Made by a program: the position numbers and the translations under genes | Shown: one piece after another, positions 1-11,089 of the stretch | Position numbering within the stretch: the stretch's first letter is position 1 | How the letters are laid out: the number at the start of each line of letters is the position of its first letter | From: Acheta domesticus | Lineage: Eukaryota; Arthropoda; Insecta; Orthoptera; Gryllidae | Direction of reading: 5' to 3' | Assembly (NCBI GenBank): GCA_031308135.1 | Contig: JAHLJT010009419.1 | Coordinates: forward strand, 186,869,829-186,933,828 | DNA length: 64,000 nucleotides | The notes under the pieces: generated by a model | Seen by the model: the letters and a program-made list of their open reading frames with translations, nothing else | Databases searched by the model: none | What the model was told of the DNA's origin: nothing

Positions 1-960
1 AAACAGCCTGTTCACGAAGCTGCTTCTAATCAAATAGGGCGATCCGTTCTTAGGGATCGTTAAGGTGATCGGTGCAGGTCGATTTGATGTATCGATTTCA
101 CTAAGCTAATCATTTTATTACGTTGTTCAATGTTGCCAGTGTCGAACACTACGTAAGTCAATAGTTGTCTATCTTGGGGTGAAGGGCGAAGTATTTCTCG
201 TATAAGATACGTGATCGTTCACAGTACATTACAAAGAAATGCGGACTGCAGTGTTGTGTATCGCCGTGCGATGTTGGGGTGTTCTGTGACATATTTTTAT
301 TTTTATTTTATTTTTTATTTGCCTCCAGGACGGTTCATGGGTAGAGAGTTAGCTTCCTGTGTTGTGATCACGGGTTCACTTTCCGGTCGAGACAAAAATA
401 GAGAAATTGAGTTGTAGCTCTCTTTTAAAATCGTCTCAGTTTCAATAGCTGCGTGACGAAGAAAATTCTGAGGAAGGTGGAGTTTGCCAAAGGGAATACG
501 TCGTGTTCACCACATGTCTCTCTTATCGTTCACGAGCGGGAATTAAACCGGGCATGGGGGAAACAGTCGGCAAAGTTGGACATTCAACCCAAAAATGCCA
601 AATACATACATTATATTTATTGTTGTTTTTATTATCACAATTATTTTATTCAGTTCCTTTTATGTTGTATCTTGCTGCTATATAGTTGCACTCAATTGAA
701 CTTAAATATATCTTATATTATAACATTATCGGTTTGCGGGATTGTATCAGGAAATAATTTTCAATCTAAAAAAAGTGTTCACTCTACATTCAGCTTAATT
801 CACACGAAAAGATTGTACATATGTTTAAAAAATTAGCTAATTTTTCAGTATTTCCTATAAAATACGTAACTTCCGAATATAATTGTGAAAAAAACGAGTT
901 TCAAAAGTTTTAACAAATTTTGAAAGATTAGTCGTTTGCAGGCATTGGTAGTGCCTTAGT
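1..960. other. AT-rich stretch, no gene recognised
   Basis: Short open frames of 60-127 codons occur here, but none resembles a known family and none has gene-like composition. There is a TTTTA-type run near 293-320. Nothing else was seen. Confidence 0.6.
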
Positions 961-1367
961 TCCATACCTCAACTGTTCGTCTCCCTCTCCGAAAATCTTC
1001 TTTCTCTTTTGTGCCTTCCGAACAAACGCACAACACTCCCCTTCAGTTTTGGACCTGCTGCTCCTAAACTCCACTCGCCAGCACTTGTTTCAAGCGTTTC
1101 CTCGTTGCTCAGCTTGGCCACAGCCTCCTCCGCCGCCACCTCCACCATCCCCTCAACCGCCACATTCGCCGTTGGCAATGCTGCTCCCTCCGCCGCCTTC
1201 GTATCGGCCATTGATCTCACCGCCATCTCTCCTACTTCACTCAATTTTTTCCTCCATCACTTCCTCTTCCAACATCCTCCCGCCGCCCGCGCCTTTGGTG
1301 CCTCCGAGCCTGCTGCTTCCAACACATCCTCTGAAACTGGATCTCAACTCCGCCTCTACTGTACCTG
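961..1367. repeat. C-rich low-complexity lead-in to the minisatellite
   Basis: The plus strand is pyrimidine-rich with many CCTCC, CCGCC and CCACC runs. Both strands stay open for tens of codons. The translations are Pro/Ser/Ala-rich with no domain, so I treat the open frames as a result of composition. Confidence 0.6.
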
Positions 1368-1940
1368 CACCTCCCGACACTGCCATCTCCCGACACTGCC
1401 ATCTCCCGACACTGCCATTTCCCGGCACTGCCATCTCCCGGCACTGCCATCTCCCGGCACTGCCATCTCCCGACACTGCCAACTCCCGACACTGCCATCT
1501 CCCGACACTGCCATCTCCCGACACTGCCATCTCCCGACACTGCCATCTCCCGACACTGCCATCTCCCGACACTGCCATCTCCCGACACTGCCATCTCCCG
1601 ACACTGCCATCTCCCTACACCGCCATCTCCCAACACCGCCTTCTCTTAACAACGCCATCTCCCGTGACTGCCATCTCCCGTGACTGCCATCTTCCGTGAC
1701 TGCCATCTTCCGTGACTGCCATCTCCCGTGACTGCCATCTCCCGTGACTGCCATCTCCCGTGACTGCCATCTCCCGTGACCGCCATCTCCCGTGACTGCC
1801 ATCTCCCGTGACTGCCATCTCCCGTGACTGCCATCTCCCGTGCTGCCATCTCCCGACACTGCCACCTCCCGACACTTTCACCTCCCAACAAAGCCATCTC
1901 CCGGCACTGCCACCTCCCCACACTGCCACCTTCCGACAGT
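1368..1940. repeat. 16-bp tandem minisatellite, about 35 units
   Basis: The unit is TGCCATCTCCCGACAC. Three blocks can be seen: the GACAC-ending form to about 1615, a GTGAC-ending form from about 1660 to 1840, and a mixed form with GGCAC and GACAC endings to 1940. Between the first two blocks, units are degenerate (CTACAC, CAACAC). Because 16 is not a multiple of 3, each reading frame cycles through the same 16-residue period. No stop arises on either strand, which creates several overlapping open frames on both strands, the longest 364 codons on the minus strand (2740 to 1646). Those frames are not evidence of a protein. Confidence 0.93.
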
Positions 1941-2600
1941 TCGCGCTCCACCAAGAACGCCTCCACCTCTATGGCCACCAGACGAGGCCGCCGCAGCGCA
2001 GGTAGCGTCGCTCGCGGTCGCTTGTCGGAAATCGTCACGAGGGGAATTTCTAAATGTCGCGCCCCCAATAAATCCAGCTCGAGAGGCGCCGCGGGAGTGA
2101 TTCGTCCACCCCCGGCCCCGCCCCCGCCCCCGCTCGCGCACTTCCGCCGGCGGCGGCTGTAACGCCGGAGAGCGGCGGCGACGGCGGCGAGCCGAAGCGC
2201 GGGGCGGCGCTGGGATACTGTGTGACGCCGCCCCCGCGCTCCCCGCCAGTCAGGCGCACGTGACGTTTGATGGGCGCCGGTTACGATCGCCGCCAGCGCG
2301 CGCTGCCGCCGCCGCCGCCGCCGCCGCCGCTCCGCCGAGGCGACGACGTGGTAATGAGTCCATAAATAGGTTACGGCGCTGCCAGCCGCAGGAGCGCGGT
2401 TAACCCGGCGGCGGCGGCGGAAGGGAAGGGGGCGGGGCGGGGGTGGGAGGGAGCAAGGGGGAGGGCGGCGTCGCGCTGAGTGGGCGACGTCGGCGGCGTC
2501 TGAGAGGGCGGGCGAACGAGTTAGCACAAACGAGCGGGCGGCGGACGTCAAAGGGCAACATTGTAGACGTAGCCCTGGTCTCCGTCTGGCAGATGCTTTG
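1941..2600. promoter_or_regulatory. CpG island
   Basis: This stretch is dense in CpG and in CCG/CGG runs (2305-2330, 2405-2425), next to AT-rich DNA on its right. It contains a CACGTGACG motif near 2257 and a TATA-like site at 2361. No coding exon was recognised. It could be a promoter region of a gene outside the window, or simply GC-rich low-complexity DNA. Strand of action is unknown. Confidence 0.45.
2361..2370 (+). promoter_or_regulatory. TATA-like motif in CpG island
   Basis: CATAAATAGG lies inside the CpG island, with the AT-rich side starting about 240 bp downstream. The position would suit a core promoter reading rightward, but no transcript or exon can be shown from sequence. Confidence 0.2.
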
Positions 2601-5600
2601 ATTTCGCACCTGAGCTTGTGTAATTTAGAGGAAGAAATGGGAAAGTTTAATGCAGTAAACTCTCTTTCATGCGAATTCCAAGGGACTGAAATAATCGCTG
2701 TTCTTGCTATAAAAAATCGTGTTATCCGATATATATTCATCAGATGGAAGAAGAACTCGTGTAGTTAATATCAAATGGAAGAAGAAAGGGGAATATTTTG
2801 ATGTCAACATTTAACATCATCAAATATATAAATTTAAAAAACCATTTTGCATGAGGAAAACTCCAGTTTTCTGCAGAATTGTGTCAATTGTCAAGTTACA
2901 AATAGTTAGGTTGCCACATTCCTTGCAAGAATGGGGAAATTATTTAAGAGAGGGTACACAACTTCCATTTGTGATATATTTCATAAAACACAAAAGTTCA
3001 CAAAAATAATAGAAAATGATGGCTTCTGCTTCTTGCATGGAAGTAAATTCGTAGTAATGAGAAACAGAGAGTGGAGAAGACTTAGAAAATTGCCCGTTGT
3101 AAGTTTATGTACACGTCACTCCTTAATGTACCTCGTGTAGTTAATATTTTTGACGTAATTAAGTAAAAAGTATACTTCGTTCAATTGTGTTCATGTGCTC
3201 TAATGTCAGGTCCGAACTCTTAAGAAAATTGAACTGAGAGAATCTGCTTGTTATACGCTTTAACTGATCTACTTATACTCTGGCATGAAGAACCATTTCG
3301 CCATTTTATTTCATCTTCCTACGTTTACGTTGTAGAACATATGATTGGCTTATTATTTACTAAATACTGCATGCTTATTATTTTTTAAAACAGACAGGAA
3401 GTTGACAGGAAGTTCCAAATGACCACAGTAATTAAAATAATAATGATGATAACAGAGATTGTGTTGATTACTTTGTAAATTGTTACGAAATTTGGAAAGT
3501 AACTCATTGCGAGTCTATTTTGAATTGTAGATGCAGTGTGTTTTTCCAGACTTTTAAACTTGCGACATTAGGTGGGGGTTCACGAGTTGCAAGAGTACGG
3601 CTCGAATCCTTAACCAGTGATTAATGGCTTGATTCATGAGGCTTCATGGGCGAAAAAGTGCACAGCGCAATACTTGAGATTTACATTTTTCCGAAGAGAA
3701 AATCTTGTTGTCGTAACGTGTAGCCACTAAGAGTGCAAAATGAATTCAGAAATGCACCATACAAATTGAGTGATATGCATTGCATCGTTGCATGATAATT
3801 TTCTTGCAGTTATATGTATTTGATCCAAAGCTACAATAAAAATAGAATCAAATGCATCGACTTGGATACGATTTGTTGGTGTTCCTTGTTTAGTCATCCC
3901 CCTTATATATTTTTGCAGTTCATTAATTCAAGCACGTGAGTTTGAAAGTCAATGTATTAAAAAAAGGTTATCGTATTCTTAGGTGTCAATTTCATGAAGT
4001 AATTTCCAAACTTACATCCGATAATTAATGTAATTTGTATTTAATTTTATCAACATTGCGATAAAACAATTTATTTTATAAAGAACCAGCAATATCATGC
4101 ACCTGAGTACTATAGCTTCTAGAACCTCAGCTGCTGATGGGCGTCTAATCTGATAAACTGGAAACAATCTAGATGCACGGTTGGATCGCATCCTGACATC
4201 AGAATAATTTCCACGTGAGGTAATCCAGAAAGTAAAAGCCAAAATGATCGTGATGAATAAACTTCTGAAGAAGCAGACCCTCAACGCTACGTACATCTGG
4301 CTCTGCTTACGGCTTGGGGGGATGCAACCCCTATCAAGACCAGTAGCATCCCAAAAGAGTAGGCGCAACAAAGAACCGTCAACCCTTCGCAGAAAAGAGC
4401 TACAAGAAAAAAAATAAGCAAATTTATGAGGCTAGTCCTAACATCTCTTTACCCACACAGTGTTTACTTTGTCCAACGAAAATCGAGAAGTATTTCTGAA
4501 ATCAGAAAGCAGGTAATTACAGTTCCAAAATACGCACGCAAATAACCGGACTTTTTTGGGAACACTCTGGGATATAAAAATGCTTGTTGAATGTGTGAAT
4601 AACGTGTGATAGTGTGGTTGCAGAAGTTGATATTAACAGAAGAAAATAGACTAAACTGAGTACGTTCTGGACAAAATATGACTAATCAATTTAAACAATA
4701 CGTAGAGTGCATAACATGAATGAACGAGTAATATGAACCCTGTGTTTGTTTTGTATATGTCTGGCAAATTCTATACAAAATAAGTACAATATAAAGTTGC
4801 AGATAAACATTTGTATGCTCTGAATAAATAATAAGTGTCTGCAATTAAATTTATATCATTATAAGTTGATTCATGCCTTTTAAAAGAGCAAGAAAAACGA
4901 GGTACATTCATTTTCTCTCGCAATATGTCTAATATTATGAAGCTTTACTTTAATGTATAATCATTCAAAATTGTCAACTTTGAATTATTAATCAACATCA
5001 AGGCACGTGACAAGCTGTTACGTGTCAAATTATACCGACATGTTTTGAAAAAACCACAATATATGCGTGAGATTATCTCATTTTCTAATGGGCATCAGAC
5101 TGCCGGTAGTTAGAATTTGCAACAATAATCAATCTAAACGGGAACATAGCAAAGCTTATATTCGGAAGAGATTTTTTCTGCCAATCGGATTTCTTTTGAC
5201 ATGGCGAACGAATGTAGAATCCCATTTCTATCGACTGAATTCGAAGCTGCCTTCAAAAACAGAGGCACGTTTCTTTCCCAACGTGATTCAAACTGCCTGT
5301 TACAAGAAGTAATCGAATATTTTACTTCACCAAATTTGGGGAAATCGTCTGATTGCTTGCGGATCGCGGCCATTAAATGATGGGATTTATGGAGGATATC
5401 CATTTAGGAGATTACCTCCCTCCGTGCGGGACGCCACCGCCGCCGCTTGCTTTGTGCCTGCAAATGGGATGGGATGCAGGGGGAGCCTGCGGTACATGGA
5501 GCACACTGCTAGTGCTTGCGCTGAGAGACGCAGACAAAGAACAGGGATTCCAAGTCAAAAGACAATGATAATATAGCGACGACGGCACACGGTATTGGAG

Positions 5601-7315
5601 GATGGATTTTTGGAAATAATTCAAGTTGATACTTATTGTTTTTAACTGCAATGCGGTGATTTTCAACTAATCATGTACTGTAACGGAACTGCCTCGCCCT
5701 TGCGAATCGTGTGTACAGTAGTAAGAACAGACAGAGTTGAAGCAGAATCCGGAAGTTTGGCAAAATAAATTTTTACTTTCTCGCACTTACTTCGTAAGAG
5801 GATAAAGTATTGTAATCTTGTGTCAAAAGACGGCAGATTTGCGGCTCAAAAAATCTTATTGATGCGCCCAGGTTATGAAAAAGTGGATAAATCTGGTTTT
5901 TATGCCTATGGCTAAGTCTAACATGTTGGATCGTCAGAATCAATGTTTTGCGGACCCGTAATACCGGAAAATCGATTGACGACAAAAGGTCTGTCCGTCT
6001 GGCGCATAAACCGTTCAGTCGATTTTTTTTACAAAATTGATATTCCCCGATCGTCCTGAATAAAGTGGAGGTTTTGGTAATTTCAAACTAATATTTTAGT
6101 TTTGAGGGAACTTTACATGAAGCCTCAACAACATTTTCAAAAATTTCTCAATTGTAGCATCAAATGTTTTGATTAAACTTTGTCGTCGCATAGCGTCAAG
6201 AACGCATCAGGGAATGGGGCAGGTCTCATTTTCGTCAAAGTTCCTGATTTTTCGAAAATTACAAATTCATCTTTTTCGGCGTCTTCCTACAACTACAATA
6301 TTGAAGATAAAGGTTTTATCGTTGATAAAATCTGTTCTTTAAATACATCTTGAAATAAGTCCGTGCGAAGAACGAAAAATATAATTACGCTTTCAAGATT
6401 CAAAAGTAGTCTTCAGTAGCATTTCAAAGAGATGGTGTTGCACGTAAAACAGAAGATCGTTTCTTTACACATAGGTGATAATAGTATGAATTTTAAAGTT
6501 AGAAAATATGTGAATGATTTTAGTTATTGTCAGTATGTTCAATTTCTATGCTAATTGCAATTTCAGATGGCTTTGCGTCGCCTTGGGATTGTCTTAAAAA
6601 TGTATGTCTTTTGTTCTAACTATGTTTTGTATGTATTACGAAAATAACATGTTCTCATTATAAAAGTCATTCGTGTGTCATTATACAGCAATAGTTATTT
6701 CTAACAGTTATTGTTTTATAATAAATCCTTTTAAATGTGATTTTTCTTTGGAACTTTTTGCACCCCTTTTTTGCTGCCAGAATAAATGGCTTTTCGCACG
6801 CCTAAATTAGACAAAATAATTGACTGAACTTCCGGGCTCTGATGATAAGAAACCAAATGAGTAGGACTAGAGGCACAACCAGGATTTTTGTCCGAGGGGG
6901 GGAGCTACAACTAGTGTCCAGACCGCTTGATATTTTCTTAAAGATAATTTTTCATTTATGCAGATTGCATTTTTCCTAGTTGACTTACAATTAATATTTT
7001 TAAAGTAAACAACTGATATGTTAAATGATTTTTATTAGCATGGAAAAATTAGTAAAAGCTATACTTTTTCATTTAAATGGATTTGTTTTTCTTTTCGGTG
7101 TAGCCGAATGTCGGTGTGTGTTTCTGTTTGCAGTTCGCACACATTTGCGTTTTACTGCTGTGGGTCGGTGGTGCAGTTTCGCCAAGGAACTTAGTCATTT
7201 GACTATTAGACGTTTGTGTTTAGTCACATATGTGACTTTGAAATTTTTTTTGTGTGCATTCCGCTATACTCTCAGTATATCCTAGGGAAAAGCTTGTCTT
7301 CTTGTATGTCCTATA
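2601..7315. other. 4.7 kb of AT-rich DNA, no gene recognised
   Basis: Open frames reach only about 120 codons and match no family I know. A weak tRNA B-box-like string (GGCTCGAATCC) occurs near 3600, perhaps an old SINE. A GC-richer patch lies at 5410-5560. At 6860-6905 a phrase with ACAACCAGGATTTTTGTCC and a G-run looks like a decayed transposon end, but no partner was found. Confidence 0.55.
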
Positions 7316-7320
7316 GTAAG

Positions 7321-7708
7321 TGTTGTATCTCAGAAACACATACTTTCCTTAAAAGAAGATTTATTACTCGAACAATCTTGGCCCACTCGGCCGCCATGTA
7401 CAATTGCCACTAGACTCTCTAAGGAAACATTCTGCCATCTGGCTGACTCTACGCAGCGCGCTCTACTCTGCTAGATCTTCCGCCGGCGCCCTTATATCTC
7501 GGTCAGCTCCCGCGTAAGGCTTCCCGCGGCTCCTCAATGGTGCGCGAAGTCCAAGTAGTAGTCATTCCTGTTTCTGAGCGCACTTTTGGCGCGCTCGGCG
7601 AAGCTCGGCGCTCCTGATGCCGACGCTCTGTGCTTTGCGCTGCATGCTGCCGGCGCTCTTTGCCGTGATGTTAGCGCGGCAACTTTGAATTGCCGGCCGT
7701 ATACTACA
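7321..7708 (-). mobile_element. Solo LTR of an LTR retrotransposon
   Basis: The block is 388 bp. Read on the minus strand it begins TGTAGTATAC and ends GATACAACA, so it has the TG...CA ends of an LTR. The identical 5-bp sequence GTAAG flanks it at 7316-7320 and 7709-7713, as expected for an integrase target duplication. On the minus strand a TATA motif (ATATAAGG, about 7491-7500) is followed by an AATAAA at about 7365-7360, near the 3' end. This is the order U3, TATA, R with poly(A) signal, U5. No internal retroelement sequence adjoins it, so it is a solo LTR left by recombination between two LTRs. The superfamily (Gypsy, BEL or Copia) cannot be told from the LTR alone. Confidence 0.85.
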
Positions 7709-7713
7709 GTAAG

Positions 7714-8020
7714 GACATATCGAGCTAATTGTTTAAGCGTCGATGGCGCTTCGCTGGTTTGAAAGACTTGAGTAAAGAATTAGATATGGAGTTCCTTCCT
7801 CAGTACTTTCGGCCGTTTTCGAAACGAGAGCGAGTGATGAGCCGCAGAACTCTGTTCTGAACTAGCTCAAGCGTATCCTTGTACTTCTTCCCTGTAGTTG
7901 AGGGAGGATGAAGTTCCATGAGCTCTCCTCGCCTTCGGATGCTCGACTGAGTAGGACCCAACACGTAAGATTCTTTACATCAACCTCGAGAAAATATAAC
8001 ATGAGCTACGATTTTTAACA
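7714..8020. other. No feature recognised
   Basis: Moderately GC-balanced unique-looking sequence between the solo LTR and a tRNA-like block. Nothing was recognised. Confidence 0.5.
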
Positions 8021-8300
8021 GTCCCGCAGGTAACTCACTGGTCAACGTGCTTGATTTCCATGACGAAGTCCCGGGTTCGATTCCCACTCGGGGCAGATTG
8101 TAGTATGCACTTTCCTTGCAATGTATCTGTTACTGTGAGACGATGAGAAATCTCACTTCTCAGAATGAGAAGACCAGAATACGGCGAAGGGATGTCTATG
8201 CGCTACCAAGGCCAATGTCTATGCGCTACCAAGGCCAGGACGCCGCTGGTAGGCCTTCGTCCCGGAAGGAGCGGTTGAGCTAATACTGACAGACGATTTT
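8021..8300 (+). mobile_element. tRNA-derived SINE-like repeat
   Basis: Positions 8021-8095 are 75 nt long and tRNA-like. There is an A-box-like TAACTCACTGG with one mismatch to consensus and a good B box, GGTTCGATTCC, at 8074-8084. The acceptor ends (GTCCCGC and TCGGGGC) can pair in six of seven positions, while the anticodon stem is broken. A non-tRNA body follows. Within it a 23-bp sequence (ATGTCTATGCGCTACCAAGG core) is directly duplicated at 8192-8237. A SINE head fits better than a working tRNA gene because of the broken stem and the long body. Confidence 0.55.
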
Positions 8301-9890
8301 TAACAAATACAACATGCAAAATGTATAAAAAGAACAAAATATATGTAATCAACTCTACATCAGGAAAGATTTCTTGAACATAACCCATTTTTTGCTCAAT
8401 AATCCCTGGGATTACTACAGGTACAATTGAGTGAAATACAAAACCTGATGTGTTAGTCTGAACTATATCTTTGCTCACTAATTATTAAGAATTACCTAGG
8501 ATGTCTTACTGTAAGTCATTAAAGCACTTTCTCTTTTTCTAAAATAAAATATGTTTCATTTGAATGAAAAAGTATGATCAAATTTACCCCTTTTTCTTAT
8601 GGATCTGAATGAGTTGGTCAATACTCCGAAACTTAACTTATGATATCACCTCCATTTCCTCTATTATTTTATTTTATTCCATCTAACTGATTATTGCTTT
8701 CCGTTTATCAAACTTACGCGTCATTTATTTCTCGGTCGTCAATACAATATTTGTCTAACGACAAGCTGCTAATTTATAATAAAAAATTCTGACTCAGGTT
8801 TGTTCAGTTCTTGTGGGATTAAAAATCACCGCTCATACGATGGACTGATTATTTCTATTTTGGAAAATTGTTTCGAAATAATTTTTCTTAACAATGAAAA
8901 ACAACATTTGAAAATTTATGATGCACAACAATACCGTTCTATTATGGTTTGCAACTATTCAATTAAACTAACTTAATACTATTCAATTAAGAATTTAAAA
9001 ATGTATTAATTTTATTAATTTGCAACAATTTTCACTTTGTATGATAATTATTCTAACATACGTAACGCTATGTGTTGCTGGATTTCCGTCACTGATTGCC
9101 ATGACAAAATGCTAATTTAGGCATGTTACATATGTTTATCTGTATGTTCAATTTGCAATAATTATAAGTTTTTGAGCTGTGCAGTTAAGTTAACATTAAT
9201 GATTTATTGTGCACCCAGAGAATTACTGCATTATATTTTAACTAACCATACAGACCGGAAAGTTGGGTGTATCTTCATTTGTGGTTACAAAATTACATTT
9301 ATTAAGCGCTTAATGATGCACATAATTTGAAATACATTACGCTTGCGATTTAAATACAAGGTCAACTGAAGTAAAAACTGCGAATGCCATGTGTATTTCA
9401 AAACAATGTCATTTTTGTCTAATGCTCGAGTTCTGAAAACTTGTCAATTGCTACATATTCAACACGACCTCTTTTTCCAATTTAGGATCTGATTGGTGCC
9501 CATCGCTATCAGCCATTTTTTATTTAAGTTTTTTTGAACGGATAGTGCTAAATAGACTGAACAACATGATATGAATGCTACTTTGATGTATTCTTTTGGT
9601 TTATCAATGATAACACAAATGTAATTCTTTTTAAATATCTCTCACGACATTAATATTTGTATTTCCAGCAATTTGTGCACAGTATTGCATTTGTGAGTAG
9701 AAGTGCTTGAAATGATTACCAATGAAGTTTCTCCAAAACTAAAGGTTTTACGTGAAAAAAAGCTTCAAAGTTCGCATTTAGAGAAGTTTTAAAACATTTT
9801 CTCAAAAACAGTTCCAAATTTTTCAAGGAATATTGCAATAGTGCTTCAATGGCACTTACCTTTCTTAATGATCTTGTTCTGAGTGGTGCT
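8301..9890. other. AT-rich stretch, no gene recognised
   Basis: AT-rich DNA with only short chance frames. No repeat boundary or family resemblance was seen. Confidence 0.55.
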
Positions 9891-9894
9891 ATCC

Positions 9895-10145
9895 TCAAGA
9901 TGGGCATCAAGAAATCTATCAGTGGTCAAATTTAAAGTCTTGTTTTAAATCCGTCTAAAACTGCTGCTATCATTGTGAACTGAGCGTTTGGTGACCAGAG
10001 GTATATCAATTGATATTGATGGTACACGTGTACTAACTGTCGATGACGCACGTAATTTGGGTTTAATTCTTGACTCATCCTGAAAGTTTGATAGACATAC
10101 TTGTACGAAGGTTGGGCAAGAAGTAATGGCAGCTATGTCTTTTGA
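9895..10145 (+). pseudogene. Decayed LINE reverse transcriptase, fragment 1
   Basis: Conceptual translation with frameshifts gives phrases typical of the region after the RT active site in non-LTR elements: a YQWSN-like stretch, NPSKTAAIIV, and IDGTRVLTVDDARNLGLIL, then KVGQEVMAAM. These correspond to the conserved order NPxKT, hydrophobic beta segment, and xxNLGVxLD in LINE proteins. Several stops and frame changes show it is dead. The homologous protein continues at 10820, after an unrelated insertion. Confidence 0.65.
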
Positions 10146-10815
10146 GAGAATGTGAGTAGGGGTGGAAAATTTCAAATTTACACATGAAAAGGACAAGGTA
10201 TAAAATAAGTGCTTGTACATTTATCAACAAACAAAATTGAATTTATCATATTTATTAAGGTATTTGAAATGACCGTACTCGTTTCATGTTCTAAGGCATT
10301 TTAGAGAATACGACTTCACAAATTCGGAAAGCATTACATACCCGTTCTAAAGGCCTGATTAGGTAGATTCTCGATTACCGCACATCACATATATCAGCAC
10401 ACTAACAGGTCCTTTACGTGCGTAGTTGATCTCTGGTTGCTGCGCATCTTTGCAGAAAACACACTCGCCCATCTCGCGGCTGTCCGGTATGGAAGGGTAT
10501 AATTCCATGAGATTCCACCAATTCCCTCTGACATTCTCGGGCATTCCTTTCACGGTGAACGGCTCTCGGTGTAAGAGCGCTGCTGGAAACGTGTTACATT
10601 CACCTCGCACGACGGTAGATGGACAACTGATTTGAAGTTGCTCTCTGTGCTAATAGAGACACTTACAGAGCTATCTGTTGATGTAAACACACCCTACCGC
10701 AGCATTTATTTCAAGATATAAATGTAATTTTGCGATCCGATAACATTTCTTTTAGAAAAAAATAAGTTGCCATAACTGCTGCCCCAACTCTCGTATATCT
10801 AAAGTATGTTCCATT
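10146..10815. other. Unclassified insert splitting the old LINE
   Basis: The LINE protein similarity stops near 10145 and resumes near 10820 at the place expected if the intervening 670 bp were absent. The insert has a GC-richer middle (10430-10620) and an 83-codon minus-strand open frame (10610-10359) of unknown meaning. I did not find convincing terminal repeats or target duplications, so its class is unknown. Confidence 0.4.
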
Positions 10816-10819
10816 ACAT

Positions 10820-11089
10820 ATTCTCGATTGAGAACTTTGTACTCGCTTAGAAAGTCTTTACCAAGTAAGATAAAGTTGTATTTGACCGATTACTTGATTA
10901 TATCCCTGTTTAACTTTGCGGATACTGCCTATGGCTCGGGACTGAAAACCCTTCAGATGACCCGATCAGGGTGTACAAAATATGTGTCTGAGATTCTGTT
11001 ATTACCTCAGAAAGTACGACCATATATCTCTGGCGATGCAGAATTCAGGTTGGCTGTCAATGAGGCAGAGAATCTGGCTACATGTATTT
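10820..11089 (+). pseudogene. Decayed LINE reverse transcriptase, fragment 2
   Basis: An 87-codon frame holds LYSLRKSLPSKIKLYL, then LFNFADTAYG and later a Cys-containing segment with QKVRPYIS. These are the C-terminal conserved blocks of non-LTR retrotransposon proteins (LRxFLPxKIK, then hydrophobic xxDYxDxVYG, then xCxRFxxxLxxxxHxxPY). It is colinear with fragment 1. It is cut off by the Jockey insertion whose target duplication starts at 11080. Confidence 0.7.
11080..11089. repeat. Target-site duplication, left copy
   Basis: ACATGTATTT immediately before the truncated Jockey element. The same ten bases follow its A-rich tail at 12353-12362. Confidence 0.85.

Noticed and set aside
1646..2740. 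A 364-codon minus-strand open frame, and other long frames over the 16-bp repeat
   Set aside because: The frame is open because of the stop-free minisatellite and CpG-rich composition. The translation is a 16-residue cycle plus Arg/Pro/Ala-rich sequence without domain.
8021..8095. A true tRNA gene
   Set aside because: A and B boxes and most of the acceptor stem are present, but the anticodon stem does not pair and a SINE-like body follows.
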